Source: Siculibacillus sp.
GTDB lineage: Bacteria; Pseudomonadota; Alphaproteobacteria; Rhizobiales; Ancalomicrobiaceae
Assembly: GCA_030247555.1 (NCBI GenBank)
Contig: JAOTSD010000046.1
Coordinates: 1-32,614 of the forward strand
Reading direction: 5' to 3'
Length of the DNA: 32,614 nucleotides
The notes beneath the pieces were generated by a model, which ran no database searches, was not told where the DNA came from, and saw only the letters and a program-made list of their open reading frames with translations. Within the stretch, counting starts at the first letter, position 1. Each line of letters begins with the position of its first letter. Made by a program: the position numbers and the translations under genes. Shown here piece after piece: positions 25,398-32,614 of the stretch.

Positions 25398-26477
25398 TCA
25401 GCCGGCCACCGGGCCGTCCTCGTCCTCGGCGGTTCCGGTCGGAATGATCTTGTCGGCGATGAGACCGGCGTTCTGGCGGATCGCCGCCTCGATCCGGTCG
25501 GCGACGGCCGGGTTGTCGCGCAGAAACTGCTTGGCGTTCTCCCGGCCCTGCCCGACGCGCTGGCTCGAATAGGAGAACCAGGCACCCGACTTCTCGACCA
25601 CACCGGCCTTGACCCCGAGATCGATCAGCTCGCCGACCTTCGAGATGCCCTCGCCGTACATGATGTCGAACTCCACCTCCTTGAACGGCGGCGCCATCTT
25701 GTTCTTGACCACCTTGACGCGGGTCTGGTTGCCGACGACTTCGTCGCGGTCCTTGATCGCGCCGATGCGGCGGATGTCGAGACGCACCGAGGCGTAGAAC
25801 TTCAGCGCGTTGCCGCCGGTCGTCGTCTCGGGATTGCCGAACATCACGCCGATCTTCTGGCGGATCTGGTTGATGAAGATCACCATCGTCTTCGACTTGG
25901 AGATCGAAGCGGTGAGCTTGCGCAGCGCCTGGCTCATCAATCGCGCCTGCAGGCCCGGCAGGCTGTCGCCCATCTCGCCCTCGAGCTCCGCCTTCGGGGT
26001 CAGCGCCGCCACCGAGTCGATGACGAGCACGTCGAGCGCTCCGGAGCGCACCAACGTATCGGTGATCTCGAGCGCCTGCTCCCCGGCGTCGGGCTGGGAG
26101 ATGAGGAGATCGTCGAGATCGACGCCGAGTTTGCGGGCGTAGATCGGATCGAGCGCGTGCTCGGCGTCGATGAAGCCGCACACCCCGCCCTTCTTCTGCG
26201 CCTCGGCGATGCAGTGTAGCGCCAGCGTCGTCTTGCCGGACGATTCCGGCCCGTAGATCTCGACGATGCGCCCGCGCGGCAGACCGCCGATACCGAGCGC
26301 GATGTCGAGCCCCAGCGAACCGGTCGGGACGGTCTCCACCTCGACCACCTTGCCCTGGCCGAGCCGCATGATCGAGCCCTTGCCGAAGTTGCGCTCGATC
26401 TGCTGAAGCGCCGCGTCCAAAGCCTTGGTCCTGTCCATACCGTCCCCTTCGACGAGGCGAAGTGAAGCCTGTGCCAT
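25398..26477 (-). CDS. recA: Recombinase RecA
   Basis: This 359-residue ATP-dependent strand-exchange protein handles recombinational repair and serves as co-protease for LexA. The Walker A loop GPESSGKT is at 76-83 and the catalytic Glu is in the [19 protein letters not shown] region (E106 area). Loop L1/L2 residues are in the [11 protein letters not shown] and [28 protein letters not shown] segments. The acidic C-terminal tail ([10 protein letters not shown]) is usual. Start [13 protein letters not shown] matches alphaproteobacterial RecA; an ATG at residue 14 is an internal alternative. It is divergent from the Rhs gene; the 5' region contains a LexA-type box and promoter. Confidence 0.98.
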   Translation of the reverse strand: MAQASLRLVEGDGMDRTKALDAALQQIERNFGKGSIMRLGQGKVVEVETVPTGSLGLDIALGIGGLPRGRIVEIYGPESSGKTTLALHCIAEAQKKGGVCGFIDAEHALDPIYARKLGVDLDDLLISQPDAGEQALEITDTLVRSGALDVLVIDSVAALTPKAELEGEMGDSLPGLQARLMSQALRKLTASISKSKTMVIFINQIRQKIGVMFGNPETTTGGNALKFYASVRLDIRRIGAIKDRDEVVGNQTRVKVVKNKMAPPFKEVEFDIMYGEGISKVGELIDLGVKAGVVEKSGAWFSYSSQRVGQGRENAKQFLRDNPAVADRIEAAIRQNAGLIADKIIPTGTAEDEDGPVAG

Positions 26478-26805
26478 CGTCCAGCTCCCTTATCTCACGC
26501 GGCTCGTAGCCTGCCAATCGCGGTCAATGTACATGATTTGTTCCGTTCCGCAAGAGCACCTTCAACCTTTTGTTGGAGTTGAGTGAATCTGGATGCGTTC
26601 TCAGAGTGTTCCGGCGTCCGCGGCCGCCGCCCGCCGGCCGACCGGCGATCACCCGGCCGCCCGGTGCTCCTCGCCGATTCGCACCACCGGATCCGGTCCG
26701 TCTCCGGAGCCGCGGGGATAACCGTGATACAACCACCGATCGCACTCAAGGAACTACGCTTCCGTCGGGGAGGCTCCCGCCTCTCCCGAATGACGGAACG
26801 CGATC
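26478..26805. other. 328-base intergenic region between recA and the Rhs gene
   Basis: It contains the divergent promoter of recA (26526-26553) and the LexA-type box, and presumably the Rhs promoter nearer 26700-26800. I see no coding frame with family features, no tRNA, and no strong hairpin. Its left half (26520-26590) is AT-richer than the flanking genes. Confidence 0.5.
26526..26553 (-). promoter_or_regulatory. recA promoter with overlapping LexA/SOS box
   Basis: On the minus strand a -35-like TTGCGG (26553-26548) and a -10-like TACATT (26531-26526) are 16 bases apart. The segment 26529-26543 reads GTAC-N7-GTTC on the plus strand. It matches the alphaproteobacterial LexA site GTTC-N7-GTTC at seven of eight positions. 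It covers most of the spacer and the start of the -10, ideal for repression. The box variant is seen in the sequence; LexA binding is inferred. Confidence 0.6.
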
Positions 26806-29800
26806 ATGCAGCAGACACCGACCCGAGAAAGACCCGAAGCGCCGCCGAAGCGGCGTCTCGCCCATCGCCTCCTGGCGACCACGCTCGCCGCCTCGTTCTT
26901 CCTGAACGCCACGCTTCCGATGCGGGCGGAGACCGCATCGCCGGTCGAGCCGCCCGCCGCCGCCCTCGCGCCGCGGACCGGCGAGGAGGCCGGCGCGGTG
27001 CCGTCGGCGGCGGGCGAGGCGACGCCCCTCGTCGAGGCGCCCTCCGAGAGCCCGCCGGCCGCCCTCCTCGACACCAGCGGTGGCGACGCGATGCAGCAGA
27101 CCGAGATCGTCGCCACCGTCGACGACCCCGATCGCAAGGCCGCCGAGGAACCCGATCCGGCGCCGTTCTCGGGCAGCTACACTCGATCGGTGAAGCTCGA
27201 CCTTCCGGCCTGGCGCGGTATCGCACCGACCCTCGCCGCGCTCTACGATTCCAACGCCGGCTGGCACGCCGGCGAGTTCGACGCCGGCTTCCTCGGTGTC
27301 GGCTGGCGCCTCGACGGGCTCTCCGAGATCCGTCGCTCCGGCCCCCGCGGCGGCTCGCCGCGCTACGACGCGAGCGCCGTGCCCGACAGCACCGACGTCC
27401 ATCGCCTCGACGGCGTCGAACTGACCCGCTGCACCGAGCTCTCCACCTCGCCCTCCTGCACCACCGGCACGCCGACGGACGGCGATTTCGAGGCCCGCTA
27501 CGAGGGCGACGAGCGCATCCGCTACGACGCGGCGGCGAACAGTTGGACGGTGTGGAAGAAGAACGGCACCCGCCGGATCTATCGGTCCGTCTCGACCTGG
27601 GCCGGTGGCGCCGGATCGGTGCCGGCCGATGTCGCCGAGCACTTCCGCTGGCGCCTCGCCGAAGTGATCGACACCCACGGCAACACCGTCACCTGGTCCT
27701 ACGACTGCGCCACCCTGCCGGCCTGCTGGCCGAGCCGCGTCGCCTACGGTCCCTACGAGGTGGTCTTCCATACCGAGGCCAACCCGACGCCGCTGCGCCA
27801 CGCCACCGGCAGGACCGTGGCCACCCTCGACCGCCGCCTGCGTTCGATCGAGGTCAATGTCGTCGCCCACGATTCGACACCGGTCACCCGCATCAATGCC
27901 TGGCGCTTCGACCATGCCGCGAGCCCGGCCACCGGCCTGCCGCGGCTGACGGCGATCACCGAGTTCGGCCGCGACGCGGTGATCGCGCCGGACGGCGACG
28001 TCACCGGCTCCGCCCTGCCGCCGACCACCTTCGCCTATTCCGGCGACGCCGCGCCGGTGATGGAGACGAGGAGCGGAGGGCCGAACACCATCCAGCCGTG
28101 GCTGCCCGACCATTCGCTGCTCTTCGGTGATTTCGACGGCGACGGAAAGATCGAGAGCACCACCGCGTGGATGACGACCGTCCCGGAGGGAGCTCCGATC
28201 TTCCCTTGCGGCTTCGGTGACACCGCCGCGACCTGCTGGAACTACGCAGGCGAATTCGCCGCGAAGACCATGCACCTCTCGGACGACCCCCGCGACGGCG
28301 CCCTGCTCACCTATGCGACGCCGCAGACCGCCCCGCCGTCCGATCTTCCGTACCGCTACAGCTTGGGTATCCATCGGCAAGGAGAGCAGGTGGTCGCTTG
28401 CGACCTCTCCCCCGGCGGCAATCCGTCCTTCGAGGGGTGGTATCCACAACCCACGAGCGTCGTACTCGACTATTTCGGCAACGGTCGACACGCCTTGCTT
28501 AAGAGGGAAACGCTGCGCTACTGCGGCTGGAACGGTGCGGCACCGGACTATCAGCCCGACCCGGACGTCGCCCTCCGTGATGGTGCGCTGCTCGATCTCA
28601 TCACCTCCAACGGACTGACGTTCTACGCGCCCAAGACGGGAGACCTCGACGGCGACGGGCGCGACGACCTCTTCTACGTTCCGCCGTTCCCGACGTGGAA
28701 CGCTGCGACATCGACGTGGCACTACGACGTCTCGGTCATTCGTGCCGACGGTTCGTCGTGGTCTCTGGCCTCGCAACTCTCCGTCGACGTCTCGGGTGTC
28801 CAACTCGGCCGTCCCGGCGTCGCCGTCGGTGACGTCGACGGCGACGGCCGCACCGACATCCTCTTCGCGCCACACGGGGCGACCACTTGGATCGTGTTCC
28901 GATCCACCGGCCACGGCTTCGTGCAGGAGAGCATGAACGTCGGTGTGGCCAATGACGAGAGCTGCGTACTTTCTCCCAGTGATCCCATCGAGCAGCCCTG
29001 CCTGCGCATCGTCGATCTCGACGGCAACGGGCTTCCCGAGGTCCAGGTCGCGTCTCCGGCGGCTCCTCCCGGGCTCTACACCCAGCATCTGATCACCCCG
29101 ACGGGCGCGTCCGTTCTCGACGTTCCGTGGTCCGACAACGGTCAGGATCCCCCGCAGGTCGTCGGCGACGTCGACGGCGACGGGCGCCTCGATTTCTTCG
29201 CCGCCCCCAACGCCTCTAACGATCCGAACGGCCGCTGGCATTCCCTCTCCGGTCCGATCCCCGACCTCCTCACCTCGGTCACCGCGCCGCACGGCGCCAC
29301 CACGACGATCGCCTATGCGCCCTCGTCGCAGTGGTCGAACACGCTCCTCCGGCAGATCCGCCAGACCGTCGTCTCGGTCACCGAGAACGACGCCCGCGGC
29401 CACGCCGCCACCACCTCCTACACCTATGCCGGCGGCCTCTACGACTACCGCGAACGCCGCTTCCTCGGCTTCCGCACCGTCGTCGAGACGCTGCCGATGA
29501 TCGCCGGCGAGACCGCCGCGCCGACCCGCACCCACACCTTCCGTCAGGATGTCGCCGCCGCCGGACTCCTCGAGAAACTCGAAGTGAAGGACGGCGCCGG
29601 TCGCCTGCTGCGCAGCGTCGCGCACGAATACGACACCACCGACGTCGCCCCCTTCCTCGCCCGTGAGACGGCGGTGGAAGTGACCGAACACGTCGCGTCC
29701 GGATCGTCCTCGACCACCCGCACCACCCGGACCGAATACGAGCACGACGGCTTCGGCAACGTCGTGCGCGAGATCCGGCGCGGCCGCCTCGACACCACCG

Positions 29801-32505
29801 CCGACGACCGCATCGTCCGCCGCGGCTACTACCCCAACACCGAGGCCTACATCGTCGACCGCAAGGCGGCGGAATACCTGACCGAGGTGGTCGCCGGCGT
29901 CACCACCTATCGCGCCAAGGCGCTCGCCTATTTCGACGACCAGTCGAGCTACACCGTGCCGCCGACCAGGGGCGACGTCACCCGCCTGCGGCGCTGGTAC
30001 GACCGATCGAACACCTATTTCGACCGCCGCTGGGCCTGGGACGCCGCCGGCAACCGCATTCGCGAGGCCGACGAGACCGGCTCGATCACCGATCCGGCGC
30101 GGCGCACCGACATCGCCTACGACACCGAATGGAATCTCTTCCCCGTCGTCGAGACGAAGCCGGCCAACGAGTTCGGCCTGCGCCTCGCCTCCACCTCCAC
30201 TTGGGACGTCGGCTGCGCCGCACGCACCTCGCTCACCGATCCCAACGGCGCGGTGGTGACCACCACCCACGATCCGTTCTGCCGCATCGCCACGGTCGAG
30301 AAGCCGCTCGGCGACTACGAGCACTGGTCCCGGGTCGACGATCCGGTGAACGGCTGGACGGCCCGCATGGTCACCCCCGCCCCCACCGGCCAGACCGACG
30401 AGCTCTTCACCGAAACCCTCCTCGACGGCTTCGGCCGTGAGGTGACGGTGACGAAGTCGGGCTCCACGCCGACCACCCCGATCATCGTCGACACCGGCTG
30501 GGACGCCCGCGGCAACAAGGCCTCGCAGACGCTGCCGCGCTGGGGCGCGGCGACGCCCCGCACCCGGCAGTTCCGCTTCGACGCGCTTTCCCGCCCGATC
30601 GCCACGATCGAGCCGGACGGCGCCACCACCACCACCACCCACGATCTCTCCGACGAGCCGCTCGGCATCGCCACCGTCTCGGTGACCGACCCCAACGGCA
30701 ACGTCTCGATCACCCACGCCGACGCCTTCGGCCGCGACATCCGCCGCGACCGCATCCTCTCGGCGGCGGAGACCGCCACCACCCGCATCACCCGCGATGC
30801 CCTCGGCCGGGTCACGGCCATCGTCGACCCCATCGGCGCAGTCTGGTCCAACACCTGGGACAGCCTCGGCCGGCGCGTCGCCGCCACCGATCCCGACCTC
30901 GGCACCTGGACCTACCAGTACGACGCGGCCGGTCGCCTGACCCGCCAAGAGGACGCCCGCGGCAACGTCGTCGCTCTCGCCTACGACAAGCTCGGCCGGC
31001 TCCTCACCCGCACCGTGACGCCGCCCGGCGGCGCCGCGGAGGTCACCCGCTCGGTCTGGGACGAGGAGCGCCCCGGCTTCGCCAACCTCGGCCGCCTCTC
31101 CCGCGAGGCCTCGCCCACCGCCCGCGTCTGCCGCGACCACGACCTCGCCGGTCGCGTGCTCTCCGAGCGTTGGACGCTTCCCGCCGACACCACCACCGCC
31201 TGCGGCATCGACCCCGCCGGCTCGGAGAGCTTCACCCTCTCCTCCACCTTCGATGCCGGTGGCCGCCTCACCACCCGCACCTGGCCGGACGGTGATGCGA
31301 CCGGCTCGGCCACCACGCCGATGCGCTACGACCACGCCGGCCGTCTGCGCTCCATCCCCGGCGCCGTCGCCTCCTTCACCTATGACGCCGCCGGTCACAC
31401 CACCCGCGCCATCTATCTCAACGGCGTCACCTCGACCTTCACCTACTCGCCCTGGCGCGAGTGGCTGACCGACGTCACCCATGCCGTCGACGGCGTCACC
31501 TTCGCCTCCACCTCCTGGGCCCGCGACGCCGGCGGCCGCATCATCACCGTCACCTCCTCCACCCCGGGCGACAGCTGGAGCCACGCCTACGACCGTCTCG
31601 ACCGGCTGATCTCCTCGACCAACCTCGACGACGACACCCGCTCGCAGACCTTCGCCCACGACCTCGGCTCGCGCTTCACCGCGGTGACCGGCAACGGCGC
31701 CTATGCCTACGACCCCGCCCGGCCCCACGCCCCGGTGACCGTCGGCGCCGAAGCCTTCGCCTGGGACGCCGCCGGCAACATGGTCTCCGGCCTCTCCCGC
31801 ACCTTCGGTTGGGACGCCGAGAACCGCCCGGCGACCATCGTCAAGGGAACGACCTCCCTCGCCCTCGCCTACGCCCCCGGCGGCGAACGGCTGGTGAAAT
31901 CGATCACCCGTCCGGCCGAGGGCTGCACGGGGACCAAGACCGACGTCGTCCTGACGCTGTCCGCCGACGTCGAGCGGCGGACGAGCTGGCGTTGCGACGC
32001 CGGCGCCTGGGTGTCGAAGACCGAATGGACGAAATACCCCCATGCCGACGTGAAAAGGGTCGGCACCGGTACGGCGGCGGAGACCTTCTATCTCCACCGC
32101 GACCACCTCGCCTCGGTCGCCCGCATCACCGACGCCGGCGCGACGACGGTCGAGACCGACGCCTACGCCCCCTACGGCACCCGCACCCCGACGCTGACCC
32201 CCGGCGCCGGCGGGACGACCCCCGACCGCGCCGAAGCGAAAGGCTTCACCGGCGAACGCGACGACCCCGAGGTCGGGCTCTTGTACCTCCACGCCAGGTA
32301 CTACGACCCGAAGATCGGCCTCTTCGTCTCCCCGGACACCTGGGACCCGCTGCAGGAAGGCGTCGGGACCAACCGGTACGGCTATGCCGGGAATGATCCG
32401 GTCAACAAGGCGGATCGGAATGGGCACATCTTTGGACTCGGCGCAATTGCTGTCGGCGCGCTTATCGGCGCGATCGCAAATGCCACAGAGAGGTGGTCTC
32501 GCTGA
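26806..32505 (+). CDS. Secreted Rhs/SpvB-like repeat protein with short C-terminal tail
   Basis: This 1899-residue protein starts with a Sec signal peptide (basic RRLAHRLL, then a hydrophobic core, ending near MRA-ETAS at about 40). Residues about 115-190 resemble the SpvB/TcB N-terminal region ([17 protein letters not shown]). FG-GAP/VCBS-like calcium motifs follow (GDFDGDGK near 440, [10 protein letters not shown] near 612, [10 protein letters not shown] near 676, [10 protein letters not shown] near 787). YD/Rhs repeats run from about 980 to 1750. The Rhs core signature [10 protein letters not shown]...[17 protein letters not shown] and [16 protein letters not shown] lies at about 1765-1875. 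Only about 24 residues follow the core, a Gly/Ala-rich segment ([16 protein letters not shown]) that normally leads into a variable toxin domain. No PAAR or toxin domain is seen. The stop lies a few bases before an IS3-like end. It is probably a cell-surface or secreted polymorphic-toxin shell that has lost its tip. Confidence 0.9.
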   Translation: MQQTPTRERPEAPPKRRLAHRLLATTLAASFFLNATLPMRAETASPVEPPAAALAPRTGEEAGAVPSAAGEATPLVEAPSESPPAALLDTSGGDAMQQTEIVATVDDPDRKAAEEPDPAPFSGSYTRSVKLDLPAWRGIAPTLAALYDSNAGWHAGEFDAGFLGVGWRLDGLSEIRRSGPRGGSPRYDASAVPDSTDVHRLDGVELTRCTELSTSPSCTTGTPTDGDFEARYEGDERIRYDAAANSWTVWKKNGTRRIYRSVSTWAGGAGSVPADVAEHFRWRLAEVIDTHGNTVTWSYDCATLPACWPSRVAYGPYEVVFHTEANPTPLRHATGRTVATLDRRLRSIEVNVVAHDSTPVTRINAWRFDHAASPATGLPRLTAITEFGRDAVIAPDGDVTGSALPPTTFAYSGDAAPVMETRSGGPNTIQPWLPDHSLLFGDFDGDGKIESTTAWMTTVPEGAPIFPCGFGDTAATCWNYAGEFAAKTMHLSDDPRDGALLTYATPQTAPPSDLPYRYSLGIHRQGEQVVACDLSPGGNPSFEGWYPQPTSVVLDYFGNGRHALLKRETLRYCGWNGAAPDYQPDPDVALRDGALLDLITSNGLTFYAPKTGDLDGDGRDDLFYVPPFPTWNAATSTWHYDVSVIRADGSSWSLASQLSVDVSGVQLGRPGVAVGDVDGDGRTDILFAPHGATTWIVFRSTGHGFVQESMNVGVANDESCVLSPSDPIEQPCLRIVDLDGNGLPEVQVASPAAPPGLYTQHLITPTGASVLDVPWSDNGQDPPQVVGDVDGDGRLDFFAAPNASNDPNGRWHSLSGPIPDLLTSVTAPHGATTTIAYAPSSQWSNTLLRQIRQTVVSVTENDARGHAATTSYTYAGGLYDYRERRFLGFRTVVETLPMIAGETAAPTRTHTFRQDVAAAGLLEKLEVKDGAGRLLRSVAHEYDTTDVAPFLARETAVEVTEHVASGSSSTTRTTRTEYEHDGFGNVVREIRRGRLDTTADDRIVRRGYYPNTEAYIVDRKAAEYLTEVVAGVTTYRAKALAYFDDQSSYTVPPTRGDVTRLRRWYDRSNTYFDRRWAWDAAGNRIREADETGSITDPARRTDIAYDTEWNLFPVVETKPANEFGLRLASTSTWDVGCAARTSLTDPNGAVVTTTHDPFCRIATVEKPLGDYEHWSRVDDPVNGWTARMVTPAPTGQTDELFTETLLDGFGREVTVTKSGSTPTTPIIVDTGWDARGNKASQTLPRWGAATPRTRQFRFDALSRPIATIEPDGATTTTTHDLSDEPLGIATVSVTDPNGNVSITHADAFGRDIRRDRILSAAETATTRITRDALGRVTAIVDPIGAVWSNTWDSLGRRVAATDPDLGTWTYQYDAAGRLTRQEDARGNVVALAYDKLGRLLTRTVTPPGGAAEVTRSVWDEERPGFANLGRLSREASPTARVCRDHDLAGRVLSERWTLPADTTTACGIDPAGSESFTLSSTFDAGGRLTTRTWPDGDATGSATTPMRYDHAGRLRSIPGAVASFTYDAAGHTTRAIYLNGVTSTFTYSPWREWLTDVTHAVDGVTFASTSWARDAGGRIITVTSSTPGDSWSHAYDRLDRLISSTNLDDDTRSQTFAHDLGSRFTAVTGNGAYAYDPARPHAPVTVGAEAFAWDAAGNMVSGLSRTFGWDAENRPATIVKGTTSLALAYAPGGERLVKSITRPAEGCTGTKTDVVLTLSADVERRTSWRCDAGAWVSKTEWTKYPHADVKRVGTGTAAETFYLHRDHLASVARITDAGATTVETDAYAPYGTRTPTLTPGAGGTTPDRAEAKGFTGERDDPEVGLLYLHARYYDPKIGLFVSPDTWDPLQEGVGTNRYGYAGNDPVNKADRNGHIFGLGAIAVGALIGAIANATERWSR

Positions 32506-32507
32506 TT

Positions 32508-32614
32508 TGAACAGTCAGGCCCGGTCCGGTTGAGTGGATTTCCGCCTCTTTCATGCCGCCGCGAGGAGCGGCGTGTTGTTGAAGTAGGCCTGATCCGGAG
32601 TTCGCCGGTCAAGA
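32508..32614 (-). mobile_element. IS3-family element, right-hand fragment running off the window
   Basis: The sequence from about 32508 begins TGAACAGTCAGGCCCGG, a plausible IS3-family terminal inverted repeat starting with TG. It then holds the C-terminal end of an OrfB-type transposase on the minus strand. The exact left border cannot be fixed because the other end and any target duplication are outside the window. Confidence 0.65.
32551..32614 (-). CDS. IS3-family transposase OrfB, 3' fragment
   Basis: Reading the minus strand with a TGA at 32553-32551 gives the C-terminal residues LDRRTPDQAYFNNTPLLAAA. The pattern L(D/G)xxTPDxxY(F) is the classic end of DDE transposases of the IS3 family (integrase rve domain C-terminus). 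The rest of the gene lies beyond the window. It follows the Rhs stop by about 45 bases and shows that the Rhs 3' end abuts a mobile element. Confidence 0.75.
   Translation of the reverse strand, partial: LDRRTPDQAYFNNTPLLAAA

Noticed and set aside
25102-26517. In-frame upstream extension of alaS across the recA gene
   Set aside because: The extension is an out-of-frame reading of recA; AlaRS begins normally at 25101.
26746-32427. Very long (5.7 kb) open frame on the minus strand opposite the Rhs gene
   Set aside because: It is a mirror of GC-rich codon use: the translation is Gly/Val/Asp/Arg-rich without domains, while the plus strand has a signal peptide, Rhs repeats and core motifs.
1-32614. 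CRISPR array, tRNA/rRNA genes, prophage
   Set aside because: No regularly spaced short repeats, no cloverleaf or CCA-type ends, and no phage structural or integrase genes were recognised on either strand.

Overview
The window is GC-rich, mostly single-copy chromosomal DNA from an alphaproteobacterium, most likely of the order Hyphomicrobiales (Rhizobiales). The grounds are a separate PurS/PurQ/PurL set followed by BolA and a CGFS glutaredoxin, a dimeric NADP isocitrate dehydrogenase of the eukaryote-like type, an MlotiK1-like cyclic-nucleotide-gated channel, a murI/trmJ pair, and a recA promoter carrying an alphaproteobacterial-style LexA box. I cannot name the genus.

Layout. 119-1432 (-) is a cyclopropane fatty acid synthase gene, divergent from the purine/iron-sulfur block purS-purQ-[inserted nuclease-like gene]-purL-bolA-grxD (1677-6183, +). 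A bidirectional terminator separates grxD from zur (-). Next come a polysaccharide deacetylase (+), a 489-base stretch without a clear gene but with three consecutive inverted repeats, a 66-residue hypothetical protein (+), and rpsD (-). Two tandem, translationally coupled glycosyltransferase paralogues (-) share an almost identical 3' end. murI and trmJ (-) follow, the latter divergent from a membrane-anchored TPR protein (+) with an N-terminal domain of unknown function. A MerR-type regulator (+) lies next to a DNA methyltransferase/Mrr-like fusion (-) whose central target-recognition segment is strikingly AT-rich. After icd (+) come a CorA-like two-helix membrane protein (+), then alaS with the ion channel closely downstream of it (-), and recA (-). 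The window ends with a 1899-residue secreted Rhs/SpvB-type protein (+), whose variable C-terminal tip stops a few bases before the edge of an IS3-family element that runs off the end.

How it fits together. Most genes are housekeeping: purine synthesis (the FGAM synthase complex), Fe-S/iron handling (BolA with monothiol glutaredoxin), zinc regulation, cell-wall precursor (D-Glu), translation (S4, AlaRS, TrmJ), recombination and SOS response (RecA), and the TCA cycle (ICD). The accessory signals sit at a few points: the nuclease-fold-like gene inside the pur operon, the methyltransferase with its swapped recognition domain, the glycosyltransferase duplication, and the Rhs locus cut by an IS. 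I found no CRISPR array, tRNA, rRNA or prophage. No complete new multi-gene system is demonstrable; the most interesting leads are the pur-operon insertion, the mosaic methyltransferase-nuclease fusion, and the IS-capped Rhs gene.
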